From assembly GCA_963835085.1 (NCBI GenBank), contig CAWIED010000002.1, forward strand, positions 186,001 to 250,000: a stretch of 64,000 nucleotides of DNA, in the 5' to 3' direction. Below are positions 43,980 to 53,823 of this stretch, one piece after another; within the stretch, counting starts at the first letter, position 1; each line of letters begins with the position of its first letter. The stretch is from JBDIAG01 sp963835085 (GTDB taxonomy: Bacteria > Actinomycetota > Actinomycetes > Actinomycetales > CAWJMD01). Both the position numbers and the translations under genes were made by a program. The notes under the pieces were generated by a model, which saw nothing but the letters and a program-made list of their open reading frames with translations, had not been told where the DNA came from and ran no database searches.

Positions 43980-44690
43980 TCAGGACCGGTACTCGGGGTT
44001 CTGCCAATCGAAGCGGGTGCCGGCGTTCCACTCCGAGCGCTGGTTGCCATAAGCCGGGATGCCACCGGCCTTCTTGAGCAGGTTCGCCAGATGCATGAGG
44101 TTCCAGGTCATGAACGTGGTGTTGCGGTTGGTGAAATCGTTGTCCGGTCCGCCGCTGCCGGGGTCGAGGTAGGACGGTCCGGGGCCGACCTCGCCGATCC
44201 AGCCGGCGTCGGCGTTGGGCGCGATGGTGTAACCGACATGCTGCAGCGAGTAAAGGACGTTCATGGCGCAGTGCTTGATGCCATCCTCGTTGCCGGTGAT
44301 GAGACAGCCGGCGACCCGGCCGTAATAGAGGTACTGCCCCTTGTCGTTGAGCATTCCCGACAATGAGTAGAGCCGCTCGATCACCTGCTTCATAACGCTC
44401 GAGTTGTCGCCCAGCCAGATCGGACCCGCCAATACGAGAATGTCGGCGTCGAGCAGGCGTGGATAGATGTCGGGCCACTCGTCGTACTCCCAGCCATGCT
44501 CGCGCATGTCGGGATACACACCGGTGGCGAGCCGGTGGTCGATGGCGCGCAGCAGCTCGACGTCAACGCCGTGCTTGCGCATGATCGCCGCGCTGGCATC
44601 GATGAGGCCCTGGGTGTTGCTGGGCTCGGGGCTCTTCTTGAGCGTGCAGTTGACATACATGGCCCGTAGACCGGTGAAGTCCCACTCCAT
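43980..44690 (-). CDS. Flavodoxin-like NAD(P)H-dependent FMN oxidoreductase
   Basis: About 236 residues from the ATG at 44690 (MEWDFTGLRAMYVN); the ribosome binding site is weak and a TTG/ATG upstream is possible. LRAMYVNCTLKKSPEPSNTQG is the flavin phosphate-binding loop of the flavodoxin fold, and ADILVLAGPIWLGDNSSVMKQVIERL is the next strand-loop typical of NADPH-dependent FMN reductases. It probably binds FMN and reduces quinones or similar. The C-terminus is long for the family. Confidence 0.87.
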   Translation of the reverse strand: MEWDFTGLRAMYVNCTLKKSPEPSNTQGLIDASAAIMRKHGVDVELLRAIDHRLATGVYPDMREHGWEYDEWPDIYPRLLDADILVLAGPIWLGDNSSVMKQVIERLYSLSGMLNDKGQYLYYGRVAGCLITGNEDGIKHCAMNVLYSLQHVGYTIAPNADAGWIGEVGPGPSYLDPGSGGPDNDFTNRNTTFMTWNLMHLANLLKKAGGIPAYGNQRSEWNAGTRFDWQNPEYRS

Positions 44691-44969
44691 GGCTTCGATG
44701 CTGGCAGATTCCAGGCCCGTTGGGGACTTGGCGCGGGTTCTCCTCCGGCCCAACCGCCTCGGAGAGTGCGCCGAACCGTCGGCCCAACCGCGGAGAGTGC
44801 GCCGAACCGTGACGTTCTTCGCCCACTCGCTGTCAACGTGGTGACCGTTCGGCGAACAGCGTCACAGTTCGACGGGCGCAAGAGGGCTGAGGTTGCCGAA
44901 CCGGTGAGTGGCCTAAGTTACCCGCGAGTAAACTAGGAAGCCGATGCGTTCGAATGATGGGAGGCCGCT

Positions 44970-45899
44970 GTGCGGGTGGCGTTGGTGCTCGGTTCAGGTG
45001 GCGCACGCGGCTACGCCCACCTTGGGGTGCTCAATGAGCTCGACGCGCGGGGGCATCAGGTGGTGGCCATCGCCGGTACCTCCATGGGAGCGCTCGTGGG
45101 TGGCTTGGCGGCAGCGGGCAAGCACGCGGAGTTCGAGGCCTGGGTGCGCACGCTCACTCAACGCAAGCTGTGGCAGTTGCTCGACCCGGCGCTGTCGTCG
45201 CCGGGAGCCATCAAGGGCGCCAGGGTGCTCTCGCACATCAGCGAACTGCTCGGAGATCGCACGATCGAATCCTTGCCCATCCCGTTTACGGCAGTGGCCT
45301 CTGACCTCACCACCCAGCGTGAGGTGTGGTTTCAACGCGGTCCGATCGTGGCTGCGATCAGAGCCTCGATCGCCATTCCCGGCGCGCTCACCCCGGTGCT
45401 GATGGGCGGTCGGGTGCTGGTCGACGGTGGCTTGCTCAACCCGGTGCCCGTGGAGCCCGTGCTTGCCGTCTCGGCTGATCTGACGCTGGCCGTGAACCTC
45501 ACCGGACCCGATCCGCACTCGGAGGGCCCGTCGAGCGTGCACCAGGCGGCCGAACTGCCAGAGGGGCAAGACACCATGACCTGGCTTTCTCGGGTCGGCC
45601 TGTCGGGGCTCGACATGGAGCGGTTGCGCATCGGACGTGGCTCGCGTGACAGGGCGGCCCGCCAGCTCGCGCAACAGGACGGTCACCAGGACTCGCTCTC
45701 CACCATGGACATCCTGCTGGGAGCCTGGGAGACGGTGCAGGCCGCCACTGCGCGGTATCGGATGGCGACCAATCCGCCAGACGTGGTGGTGAATGTGCCG
45801 ATGCGATCGTGCCGGACGATGGACTTTCACCGTGCCAGCGAGATGATCGAGCTCGGGCACAAGCTCACGGCCGAGGCCTTGGACGCGGCGCACCGCTGA
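44970..45899 (+). CDS. Patatin-like phospholipase
   Basis: 309 residues from a GTG start with GGGAGG upstream. The oxyanion hole GSGGARGYAHLG is at about 8-19, the nucleophile Ser in GTSMG at 38, and the catalytic Asp in LVDGGLL at about 153. This is the bacterial patatin (RssA/NTE-like) layout, a Ser-Asp dyad that cleaves acyl groups from phospholipids or lysophospholipids. It is immediately followed by three family 3 repeat units. Confidence 0.92.
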   Translation: MRVALVLGSGGARGYAHLGVLNELDARGHQVVAIAGTSMGALVGGLAAAGKHAEFEAWVRTLTQRKLWQLLDPALSSPGAIKGARVLSHISELLGDRTIESLPIPFTAVASDLTTQREVWFQRGPIVAAIRASIAIPGALTPVLMGGRVLVDGGLLNPVPVEPVLAVSADLTLAVNLTGPDPHSEGPSSVHQAAELPEGQDTMTWLSRVGLSGLDMERLRIGRGSRDRAARQLAQQDGHQDSLSTMDILLGAWETVQAATARYRMATNPPDVVVNVPMRSCRTMDFHRASEMIELGHKLTAEALDAAHR

Positions 45900-46092
45900 G
45901 GCGAAGATCCGGACCGGACCTTGCGCACCCGCAGCGCGGGCACAAGGTCCGCTGAGAATGTAGACGCGAAGATGCGGACGGAAGCCTGCGGCACGCACCG
46001 CGGGCAAGATCCTCGAGAATGCTGAGTCGAGGATGGGATCGAACCGTGCGGCCCTCGGTGCGGGCATAAGGTCCGCTGGAGACGCTGACCAG
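45900..46092 (+). repeat. Family 3 repeat, three tandem units
   Basis: Three units of about 60-65 bp follow the patatin stop codon. The first contains GGACCTTGCGCACCCGC and GCGGGCACAAGGTCC, a strong hairpin. The ends GAGAATG, GAGAATGCTGA and GGAGACGCTGA are variants of the GGGAATGCTGA end found at modB and the histidine kinase. The P450 start is 18 bp after the last unit. Confidence 0.8.
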
Positions 46093-46109
46093 AAGGAAGA
46101 AGGTAATCG

Positions 46110-47180
46110 GTGGATCTGTCGACGCGGCCTGCTTGCCCGCCCGTGCAATGGGATGCCGCGGCCGGGGGATGGAGAGTCAGCGGACACGCGGAGGCGGAAG
46201 CCGTCCTGCGTGATTCGGAGACGTTCACCGTCGACGACCCACGATTCTCCACCGCGCGGCTGACCGGCTCCAGCATGCTCACGGTGGACGGGCCCGAACA
46301 CGCCCGGCATCGGGCTGCTTTTGCCGCCCAGCTACGCCCGGCGGCGGTGCGGCAGAACCTGTCCGAGTTCGTGGCAGCCGAGGCGCAGCGCTTGGTGGGT
46401 GGGCGCCGGGAGCCCGCCTCGATCGAGGTGCGGACCGAGCTGGCCCAACCGCTGGCCATCAGCGCGCTCACCAGAGTGCTTGGCCTGCAATCCATCTCGC
46501 CTTCGGTGCTCGCACGATGGTACGAGGAGCTGTCAGCGGGTTTTGAGGACGACGCACGCGTCGGCCCGTTGCCTCAGGTGCCGGTACTGGTCGAGTTGAC
46601 CGAGGCCGTGACCTCGTTGGCGGCGAGCTCTGGGCTCAGCCCGCAGGAGTACGCAGCAAACGTGGCGATCATGCTGCTCGGCGGAATCGAGACCGTCGAG
46701 GGCATGATCTGCAGCGCCGTGCTCGTGCGTTACGCCCCCAGCGAGTCCAGTCCCAGTCCGGGCGTTGCTGGCACCGAGCGGGCGGACGATCTCGACCGCG
46801 TCATCGAGGAGTCGTTGCGCCTGCTACCGGCCGCAGTGAGACTTGACCGGTATGCGCGCCGGGACGTGGAGCTGGGCGGTAGCCAGATTGCGGCGGGCGA
46901 GCTGGTGGTCGTGGATGTGGCCGCCGCGAACCGGGACGAGGCCGTCTTCGACCACGGGGACATTGCCCTTGCCGGAAGATCCAACCTGGCGCGGCATCTC
47001 GCCTTCGCCCGCGGGCCGCACTACTGCCTAGGGGTGCATCTGGCGCGTTTGGAGGCACGGGCCGCGCTGCTGGCGCTGGACAAGGCTCTTCCCGGTGCGC
47101 GACTCGACTCCGACCGGAGCGCCGAGCTGGTGGGCAGCATCTTCCGTAAGCCCGACCGATTGACTTTGACCACTCGCTGA
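46110..47180 (+). CDS. Cytochrome P450
   Basis: 356 residues from a GTG start, with AAGGAAGAAGG upstream. The I-helix acid-alcohol pair is in LLGGIETVEG (about 195), the K-helix ExxR in EESLRLLPA (about 232), and the haem Cys in FARGPHYCLGVHLARLEAR (about residue 306). It is shorter than most bacterial P450s (about 400), mainly at the N-terminus. The gene is 160 bp upstream of an acyl-CoA ligase on the same strand, so the substrate might be a fatty acid or carboxylic acid (inference). The redox partner is not adjacent. Confidence 0.92.
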   Translation: MDLSTRPACPPVQWDAAAGGWRVSGHAEAEAVLRDSETFTVDDPRFSTARLTGSSMLTVDGPEHARHRAAFAAQLRPAAVRQNLSEFVAAEAQRLVGGRREPASIEVRTELAQPLAISALTRVLGLQSISPSVLARWYEELSAGFEDDARVGPLPQVPVLVELTEAVTSLAASSGLSPQEYAANVAIMLLGGIETVEGMICSAVLVRYAPSESSPSPGVAGTERADDLDRVIEESLRLLPAAVRLDRYARRDVELGGSQIAAGELVVVDVAAANRDEAVFDHGDIALAGRSNLARHLAFARGPHYCLGVHLARLEARAALLALDKALPGARLDSDRSAELVGSIFRKPDRLTLTTR

Positions 47181-47341
47181 CGGCCACTGGCCCTGCGACT
47201 GGTCGGCTCCGGCCACCGGGCCTGAGTCGATGGCCGGCGTCCGGCTCATGCAGAGCGGGTGACGCCGGCCGCCCACGGGTGAGAATGGCAGTGGTGACTG
47301 CGCCGGAGACGGCGGGGGTGCCACAGCGACAAGGAGTCGAC

Positions 47342-48964
47342 ATGGTCAGCCAGCCCAGCCAGGCCGTGGGGGCCACCGATGTGCCCCTGCTGGAAGAGAC
47401 GATCGGCGCCAATTTCGCGGCGACGGTGCAACGCTTCGGCGATCGGGAGGCCCTGGTCGACGCCGCAACAGGCAGGCGGTGGACGTATCTCAAGCTCAAG
47501 CACGACGTAGACCGGCTCGCCCGGGCCCTGATGGCCGCGGGGGTTGGTTCCGGAGATCGGGTCGGCATCTGGGCGCCGAACTGCGCCGAGTGGGTGCTCG
47601 TGCAATACGCCACCGCCACGATCGGCGCGATCCTGGTCAACCTCAATCCGGCCTACCGCACCCGGGAGATCGGCTTCGCGCTGGCGCAGTCGGGCACCTC
47701 GCTTCTGGTGGTGGCGGAGTCGTTCAAGGGCAGCGATTACCCAGCGATGATCGAGGAGGTGCGGGCCGAGTGCCCGCAGTTGCGTCAGGTGGTAGTGATC
47801 GGGCAGCCGTCCTGGGACGACCTGCTGGCCGGCGCCCACGGCGTACCGGTGGACGAACTCTCACGGATTGCAGCCGAGTTGCGCAATGATCAACCGATCA
47901 ATATCCAATACACTTCCGGCACAACGGGTTTCCCCAAAGGTGCCACGCTGAGCCACCGAAACATCTTGAACAACGGCTTCTTCGTGGGTGAGGGCTGCCG
48001 CTACACCGAGTACGACCGGATCGCGATTCCGGTGCCCTTCTATCACTGCTTCGGCATGGTCATGGGTAATCTCGCGGCAACGAGTCATGGGGCCTGCATG
48101 GTGATCCCGGCGCCCGGCTTCGACCCGAGACTCACCTTGCGCGCCGTGAGCGAGCACGGATGTACCTCCCTGTACGGGGTGCCCACGATGTTCATCGCGG
48201 AGTGGGCGCTGCCCGACTTCGCCGACTACGACCTGAGTCGGGTGCGCACCGGCATCATGGCGGGTTCGCCGTGCCCGGCCGAGCTCATGCGCAAGGTGCT
48301 CGACGCAGGCATCACCGACCTGACGATCTGTTACGGCATGACCGAGACCTCCCCGGTCTCGACCCAGACCGCGCCGGATGATCCTTTCGAGGCGAAGGTG
48401 GGTACCGTCGGCCGGGTAGGCCCACACCTGCAGATCAAGGTCGTCGACCCCGTGACGGGGGAGCCCGTGCCGCGCGGTGAGCCGGGGGAGTTCTGCACCA
48501 AGGGCTACTCGGTGATGCTGGGCTATTGGAACGAGCCCGGCAAGACCAGCGAGGTCTTGATCGACGGGTGGATGCACACCGGCGACCTGGCCGTGATGGA
48601 CGACGTCGGGTATGTGCAGATCACCGGCCGGATCAAGGACCTGGTGATCAGGGGCGGCGAGAACATCAGCCCGCGCGAGATCGAAGAGTTTCTCTACACC
48701 CACCCCGACATTCTCGATGCCCAGGTGATCGGTGTGCCAGACAAGCGGTTGGGAGAGGAATTGTGCGTGTGGCTCGTCATGAAAGCCGGTGCCGAGCCGC
48801 TGGACGCCGCCGGGATCAGGCAGTTCTGCCAGGGCAAGCTCGCGCATTACAAGATCCCGCGCTATGTGCAGGTCGTCGATTCCTTTCCGATGACCGTCAC
48901 CGGCAAGATCCGCAAGGTCGAGATGCGGCAGATCGCCACCCGCGAACTAGGTCTGGGCTCGTGA
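47342..48964 (+). CDS. AMP-dependent acyl-CoA ligase (fatty acid CoA ligase)
   Basis: 540 residues from the ATG at 47342 (MVSQPSQAVGATD), chosen for AAGGAG upstream. The ATP-binding P-loop YTSGTTGFPKG is at about 190-200; CYGMTETSPVS and WMHTGDLAVMDDVGYVQITGRIKD follow; the C-terminal Lys lies in TVTGKIRK (about 520). This is the ANL enzyme layout of medium/long-chain fatty acyl-CoA synthetases (YngI/FadD35-like). It activates a carboxylic acid to the acyl-CoA through an acyl-AMP. It is a probable partner of the P450 gene upstream. Confidence 0.93.
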   Translation: MVSQPSQAVGATDVPLLEETIGANFAATVQRFGDREALVDAATGRRWTYLKLKHDVDRLARALMAAGVGSGDRVGIWAPNCAEWVLVQYATATIGAILVNLNPAYRTREIGFALAQSGTSLLVVAESFKGSDYPAMIEEVRAECPQLRQVVVIGQPSWDDLLAGAHGVPVDELSRIAAELRNDQPINIQYTSGTTGFPKGATLSHRNILNNGFFVGEGCRYTEYDRIAIPVPFYHCFGMVMGNLAATSHGACMVIPAPGFDPRLTLRAVSEHGCTSLYGVPTMFIAEWALPDFADYDLSRVRTGIMAGSPCPAELMRKVLDAGITDLTICYGMTETSPVSTQTAPDDPFEAKVGTVGRVGPHLQIKVVDPVTGEPVPRGEPGEFCTKGYSVMLGYWNEPGKTSEVLIDGWMHTGDLAVMDDVGYVQITGRIKDLVIRGGENISPREIEEFLYTHPDILDAQVIGVPDKRLGEELCVWLVMKAGAEPLDAAGIRQFCQGKLAHYKIPRYVQVVDSFPMTVTGKIRKVEMRQIATRELGLGS

Positions 48965-49015
48965 GCCGGCGGCAACGATGGACTGGTCGGGCATCAGCTC
49001 CATGCAGGGTCGTTC

Positions 49016-49060
49016 CGTGGTGCCGAACGCGGCGTATTCCACGCGTCTGGCACCCCGCAA
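49016..49060 (-). repeat. Family 4 hairpin, single unit
   Basis: GTGGTGCCGAACGCGGCG and CACGCGTCTGGCAC face each other, the same arms as in the clusters at 23592 and 33830. It lies in the 750-bp gap between the acyl-CoA ligase and the ABC transporter genes. I see no gene in that gap. Confidence 0.7.
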
Positions 49061-49199
49061 CCAATTCGCCCCTCGGCTGCCGACACCGGTCCTTGGCCTT
49101 GCTCGGCATGGCGGTGTCCACGGACCTCTGACCTGGTGGCGGCGGTCATCCATGTTGCCGCCGGGCTCTAATTGGAACAGGACGGTGAGTAGGCACCAG

Positions 49200-49220
49200 A
49201 TCGGCTGGTTCGTGCGGTCG
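49200..49220 (-). repeat. Inverted copy of the 21-bp repeat at 23378
   Basis: ATCGGCTGGTTCGTGCGGTC is the reverse complement of the unit at 23378-23419, with one mismatch. Two such matches so far apart are unlikely by chance. Confidence 0.7.
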
Positions 49221-49275
49221 CTGCGCCAGATCACCGCGGTAAAGGGCCGTGGGCCCTCCGAGTCAGACCGGTCGA

Positions 49276-49366
49276 TGTCCGGAATCCGGCACCAGTGCCA
49301 GCCGGTGAAGGTCGGCTAAGCACACAACCCCAACCGGCTGCACCCGAGCGAGCCGGATTCCGGACA
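49276..49366. repeat. Dispersed stem element, family 1, copy C
   Basis: TGTCCGGAATCCGGC and GCCGGATTCCGGACA, exact complements of 15 bp, enclose about 60 bp with GTCGGCTAAGCACAC, a slightly changed core. It lies in the gap upstream of the ABC transporter genes. Confidence 0.88.
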
Positions 49367-49713
49367 TCCCCAGCACCAGGGCGGCGACCACCCACCCGAC
49401 ACCCGCCCGCCCCGCGAGGACACATCGGGCACGGCCGATCAGTCCAGGGCAGGTGTCGGCGGCAGCAGGCCCGGGTCGATGTCCCAGATCCAACCTGACC
49501 GCGAACCAGCCAACCGTCACCCTTGGCATGATCCCGCGTCCACCTGTCACGTTCTTCACCCACCTGTCACCCACCTGGTGACACCCCCGCGAACAACGTC
49601 ACACCTCGAGCTAGAGCGGGCCAGCCCTGCTGCCCCGGATGAACAACACCGCAGCGTCCCTTGGATATCGAGCATCCAGGAGGCTCACCACCGCGGCTGC
49701 ATAGGGTGGTTGG

Positions 49714-50625
49714 GTGCCAACCAGCCACATGATCGATATCGAAAACTTCCGGATGAGGTTCGGCCCGGTCACCGTCATCGACGATCTGTCGTTTCACGTC
49801 GACGAAGGCGAGACGTTCGGACTGCTCGGCTCGAACGGCTCGGGAAAGACCACGACGATCCGCGCCTTGATGGGGATCTACCACCCGACAGCCGGACGAC
49901 TGTTGATCAAGGGCCAGCGCTTTGGCCCGGAGCAGGGCCGCGCGCTGGGTTATCTGCCCGAGGAGCGGGGACTGTACCGCAAGGAACCGGTTCTGCAGGT
50001 GATGACCTACTTCGGGCAGTTGAAGGGCATGACGAGTGCCGACGCACGCCGGGTCGCGATGGAGTACCTCGACCGGGTCGGCTTGGCCGACAAGGCGAAG
50101 ACCCGGCTCGACAAGCTCTCCGGCGGCCAGCAGCAGAAGGTGCAACTGGGGCTGACGGTGATGAACAAGCCTTCGCTGCTGATCCTCGATGAGCCCACCA
50201 AGGGCTTCGATCCGGTGAACCGCCGGCTACTGATGGACCTGGTGGAGGAGCAGCGCCGAGCCGGCGCCACGGTCGTCATCATCACCCATCAGATGGAGGA
50301 GGTGGAGCGGCTCTGCGACCACATCCTGCTGCTGAAGGACGGGCGCGCTCGTGCCTACGGCACCGTTCCGCAGGTGCAGGACGAGTTCGGCGGCACCCGG
50401 ATCAGGGTCAGCTTCACGGGCAGGCTGGCAGCGTCCGAGCTGTTCGACGTATCGCTGGCAGAGACCAACTACGCCGAGCTCATGCCCCGAGAAGGTGTGC
50501 AGGGCAACGAGATCCTGCGTCAGCTGTTGGATTGGGGGGTGCAGGTGCGCTCGTTCGAGGCCACCCGCACGAGCATGGAGGAGATCTTCCTCCGGGTGTA
50601 CGGCGAAGGGGCGCAGGCGGCATGA
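49714..50625 (+). CDS. ABC transporter ATP-binding protein (NatA-like)
   Basis: 303 residues from the GTG at 49714; an ATG at 49729 is also possible. Walker A (GSNGSGKTT) is at about 40-48, the signature LSGGQQQKVQLG at about 136, Walker B (LLILDEP) at about 157, and the switch His in VIITHQ. The C-terminal extension matches DUF4162 of NatA-type exporters (ELFDVSLAETNYAEL). It overlaps the permease gene (ATGA), so both form one exporter. The substrate is probably sodium or a drug/lipid; unknown. Confidence 0.92.
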   Translation: MPTSHMIDIENFRMRFGPVTVIDDLSFHVDEGETFGLLGSNGSGKTTTIRALMGIYHPTAGRLLIKGQRFGPEQGRALGYLPEERGLYRKEPVLQVMTYFGQLKGMTSADARRVAMEYLDRVGLADKAKTRLDKLSGGQQQKVQLGLTVMNKPSLLILDEPTKGFDPVNRRLLMDLVEEQRRAGATVVIITHQMEEVERLCDHILLLKDGRARAYGTVPQVQDEFGGTRIRVSFTGRLAASELFDVSLAETNYAELMPREGVQGNEILRQLLDWGVQVRSFEATRTSMEEIFLRVYGEGAQAA

Positions 50626-51848
50626 GGACGACGAACTTCCTGACCGTGGTGCGCTTCGAGGTGGTGCGCACACTGCGTAAGCCGGTGTTCTGGGCGGTGG
50701 CGCTGGGCGTGCCCGTGCTGTTCATTGCCCTGGCCGGGTTGAGTGTGTTCAGCTCGATGGCGGCACCGAGCGCGATTAGCGAGATCAGCAAGCAGACCCG
50801 CTCCTTCAGCTACACCGACGACTCGGGTCTGATCGACCCGGCGGTGGCCGCCAAAGCCGGGGGTCATCCAGCCCAGGATCCGGAGGCGGCCCGTGCGCAG
50901 GTGCAGGCGGGCAAGCAGAATCTGTACATCCACTTTCCGCGGAACCCGACGAAGCAGCCGGTGCGCGTGTATGCCAAGGACGTGGGGTTGATCAACAACT
51001 CCGCCTATTCGGATGTGGCAGGCGCGGTGCTGCAGAAGTCGGTCGCCCTCAAGATCGGCTCCCCCCAGCTGGCTGTGCTGGCCCGTGGCGACGCGGCCAT
51101 CGACACGGTGACGTACGCCGACGGTCACGAGACCGGAGGAGTGCGAGAGTTCCTGCCGCCCTTGATGTGGCTCGTGCTGTTCTTCATGGCCATCACCATG
51201 CTGGGCAATCAGATGCTGAACATCACCGTGGAGGAGAAGGAGAACAGGGTCACCGAGATGATCCTGACCACCATCAGGCCAACCGTGCTCATCGCCGGCA
51301 AGGTGGTGGCGGTGTGCCTGGTGGGGCTGGTGCAGGCGGCGGTGTTCGCCCTGCCGGGACTGGCGGTAGCCGTGGGCGCAGCGCTGTCGTTGCCGTCGGG
51401 GCAGGGCCTGGTGATCGATCCTGAGCGAATGGTGGTGGGCTTCCTGCTCTTCGCGGCCGGCTTTCTGCTGTTCACCGGGTTGCTCATCTGCCTGGGCTCG
51501 ATCATGCCGACCGCCAAGGACGCCGGTGGGGCCTTCGCGGCCGTGGTGATCGTGCTGTTCCTGCCGTTGTATGCGGTGACTCTGGTGCTGTCGCAACCGC
51601 ACGGGCTGGCCGCGCAGGTCATGACGTACTTCCCGCTCACCGCGCCCATGACGGCCATGCTGCGCAACGCAGGCGGGTCGCTGTCGGTGTGGGAGGCGGC
51701 GATCGTGCTGGTCATCGTCCTGGTGTGTGCTGCGGGCTTCCTTGCGCTGGGCGCCCGACTGTTCGCCACGGGATCGCTGTCGTACGATCAGCGACTCAAC
51801 GTGTTCCGTGCCCTGCGCACCGCGCGCAGCACCGCACCTCAGGGCTGA
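50622..51848 (+). CDS. ABC transporter permease (NatB-like)
   Basis: 408 residues. The ATG overlaps the ATPase gene stop. The first helix at about 20-45 is followed by a large external domain (about 50-185), then five to six helices from 190 to 390 with ITVEEKENRVTEMILTTIRP, the typical ABC-2 loop. The layout is that of NatB, the membrane half of an ABC-2 exporter. Its 3' end overlaps the end of the convergent glycosyltransferase gene by 10 bp. Confidence 0.9.
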   Translation: MRTTNFLTVVRFEVVRTLRKPVFWAVALGVPVLFIALAGLSVFSSMAAPSAISEISKQTRSFSYTDDSGLIDPAVAAKAGGHPAQDPEAARAQVQAGKQNLYIHFPRNPTKQPVRVYAKDVGLINNSAYSDVAGAVLQKSVALKIGSPQLAVLARGDAAIDTVTYADGHETGGVREFLPPLMWLVLFFMAITMLGNQMLNITVEEKENRVTEMILTTIRPTVLIAGKVVAVCLVGLVQAAVFALPGLAVAVGAALSLPSGQGLVIDPERMVVGFLLFAAGFLLFTGLLICLGSIMPTAKDAGGAFAAVVIVLFLPLYAVTLVLSQPHGLAAQVMTYFPLTAPMTAMLRNAGGSLSVWEAAIVLVIVLVCAAGFLALGARLFATGSLSYDQRLNVFRALRTARSTAPQG

Positions 51849-53722
51849 GCCGCAGCAGTCAGCAGGTAGACGTCGTCGCGGCCGAGGCGTCGGCTGGGAT
51901 AGTTCGCGTGCACCCAGGCGTAGATCTCCTGGGCAGGTCGTGACCAGCCTCCCCGATGGGGGCGAGTGGTCGAGATGAAGTAGGTGATGCGTCCAGCTTC
52001 GACGTCCGTACGGAACTGGGCCAGGCTCGGGCTCGGGTCGGAGCCGCTGAAGCCGCCGATCGGCATGACTCCCCGGCCGCAGGCGAGCTGCAACGGCGCT
52101 GCGGCCGCACGAGAGCCGATCATGGCCGCCGCCCAGGAGGTGGAATCGTGAGCTCCTGGTGCCGACGAGCCGACAGGGGCCTGCGACACCAGGGAGATCA
52201 GTTCGGGGTCGAAGCCGTTGTTCGTGGCTGGTGAGCCCAGGTAGCCGGCTATCTGGGCGTCGGGCAACGTGGGCGTGACGGGTCCGGCCACCACCACCGC
52301 TCCGTTATGCGGGGTCACCAGGGTCAGCACGTCGAAGCACAACGGCCCGACCAGTGCGACCGCCACAGCCATCCCCGCGACCGCTCGGTGCCTGAGGGTG
52401 GTCGACGCAGATCCAGCGGTGTCCGCAGGCCCGTCCAACCTCCAGACGAGCAACGTCGCGAGTATGCCGGCGAGCAGGATCGCCAACGAGATGACTATCG
52501 GGTAGGCGCTGTTGACGAGCATGATCGACGACGCCATGGCGGAGGTGACGAAGGTCGAGGCCGCCAGGGTCAGCCGTCCCCAGCGTTCGTTGCGGGCGCG
52601 CCAGGCCTGCGTCAGACCGGCCGCGACGACAGTCGCGATCGCGGGCACCAGCGCGACGGTGTAGTACCGGTTGAAGATTCCGGTCATCGAGCTGAAGACG
52701 ACGACCGTAGTCACCAGCCAGCAACCCCAGAACAGGAAGTAGGCGCGCACGAGATCCGTGCGTGGCCCCCGTGCATGCCTGACCAGGCCGATCACCAGCA
52801 ACATCAGAGCAAGTGGGAGCAGCCAGGCGATCTGTCCGGACGTGGCCGGTGCGAGGAGTCGTGCCAGGTTGGCGGGGTGCTGGACCATCCGGCCGTTCTC
52901 CTGCCCGGTCAGCCGGCCGATGCCGTTATAGCCGAGTGCCAGCTGGAGGAACGAGTTGGAAGGCGAGCCGCCGATCCAGGGGCGTTGACTGGCTGGCGTG
53001 AGGGCGACGAGGGCCACGTACCAGCCCAGGCTCACGGCGGCGGCCAACCCGGCGCCGAGCAGGTGCACGATGCGACGGCCGAGCCCGGTGGGCGCGGCCA
53101 CCAGATACACCAGGCCGACGGGCGCGGCCACCAGCCCCACCTGCAGCATCTTGGTAAGAAAGCCCAGCGCCAGCAGCACGGCAGCCGCGATCAACCAGCG
53201 GGCGCGGGCTTGCTCGCAGGCCCGCAGAACGCAATAGCCGGCTGCCGTCATGAGTAGCACCAGCAGAGCGTCGGGGTTGTTATAGCGGAACATCAGCAGC
53301 GCGACGGGAGTCAGCGCCACGATCAGTCCCGCGAGGAGTCCGGCGCCGGCCCCGAACAATCGCCGCGCACTCGCGTGCACCAAGGCGACTGTGCCCACAC
53401 CCATCAGCACCTGCGGCAGAAACATTCCGATCGGGTTGAGCCCGAGCGCTCGCACCGATAGCCCGAGCACCCACAGGGCCGCGGGCGGCTTGTCGACCGT
53501 GATGCTGGCGGCAGGATCGCTGGCGCCGTAGAGCAGCGCCTTCCAGCTGAGTGATCCGGCCTGGGCGGCTGCGGCGTAGAAGGTGTTGCCCCAGCCGTTG
53601 AGGCGCAGGTTGAAGCAGTAGAGCACGGCGGTGCCCACGAGCAGCACCACGAGGGCTGGAGTCGCCCACCGAGGACGCGAATCGACTCCTGGCTCTGCGG
53701 GCACGAGGCGTTGGGTGGGCAC
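51839..53722 (-). CDS. GT39-family membrane glycosyltransferase (ArnT/PMT-like)
   Basis: About 627 residues from the GTG at 53722. An N-terminal helix is followed by GNTFYAAAAQAGSLSWKALLYG and SITVDKPPAALWVLGLSVR, typical of the dolichyl/polyprenyl-phosphate mannosyltransferase superfamily, with many helices up to about 480. The C-terminal 130 residues (GRGVMPIGGFSGSDPSPSL, then GGWSRPAQEIYAWV) are an external domain found in the actinobacterial YkcB-like group. It transfers a sugar from a polyprenyl-phosphate carrier to an acceptor outside the membrane. The frame stays open far upstream, but only as a shadow of the repeats and the kinase gene. Confidence 0.9.
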   Translation of the reverse strand: MPTQRLVPAEPGVDSRPRWATPALVVLLVGTAVLYCFNLRLNGWGNTFYAAAAQAGSLSWKALLYGASDPAASITVDKPPAALWVLGLSVRALGLNPIGMFLPQVLMGVGTVALVHASARRLFGAGAGLLAGLIVALTPVALLMFRYNNPDALLVLLMTAAGYCVLRACEQARARWLIAAAVLLALGFLTKMLQVGLVAAPVGLVYLVAAPTGLGRRIVHLLGAGLAAAVSLGWYVALVALTPASQRPWIGGSPSNSFLQLALGYNGIGRLTGQENGRMVQHPANLARLLAPATSGQIAWLLPLALMLLVIGLVRHARGPRTDLVRAYFLFWGCWLVTTVVVFSSMTGIFNRYYTVALVPAIATVVAAGLTQAWRARNERWGRLTLAASTFVTSAMASSIMLVNSAYPIVISLAILLAGILATLLVWRLDGPADTAGSASTTLRHRAVAGMAVAVALVGPLCFDVLTLVTPHNGAVVVAGPVTPTLPDAQIAGYLGSPATNNGFDPELISLVSQAPVGSSAPGAHDSTSWAAAMIGSRAAAAPLQLACGRGVMPIGGFSGSDPSPSLAQFRTDVEAGRITYFISTTRPHRGGWSRPAQEIYAWVHANYPSRRLGRDDVYLLTAAAQP

Positions 53723-53823
53723 GATGCAAACATCAGGTCCCGACGCTGTGAGATCCCTGAGCAATTGCTCCCGGCGATGCGGACCTTCCGGCCGGACGCG
53801 AGACACTGAGCCGATGGGGTATC

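Noticed and set aside
44994..46310. Minus-strand open frame opposite patatin and P450
   Set aside because: It runs through repeat units and reads as Arg/His-rich shadow sequence.
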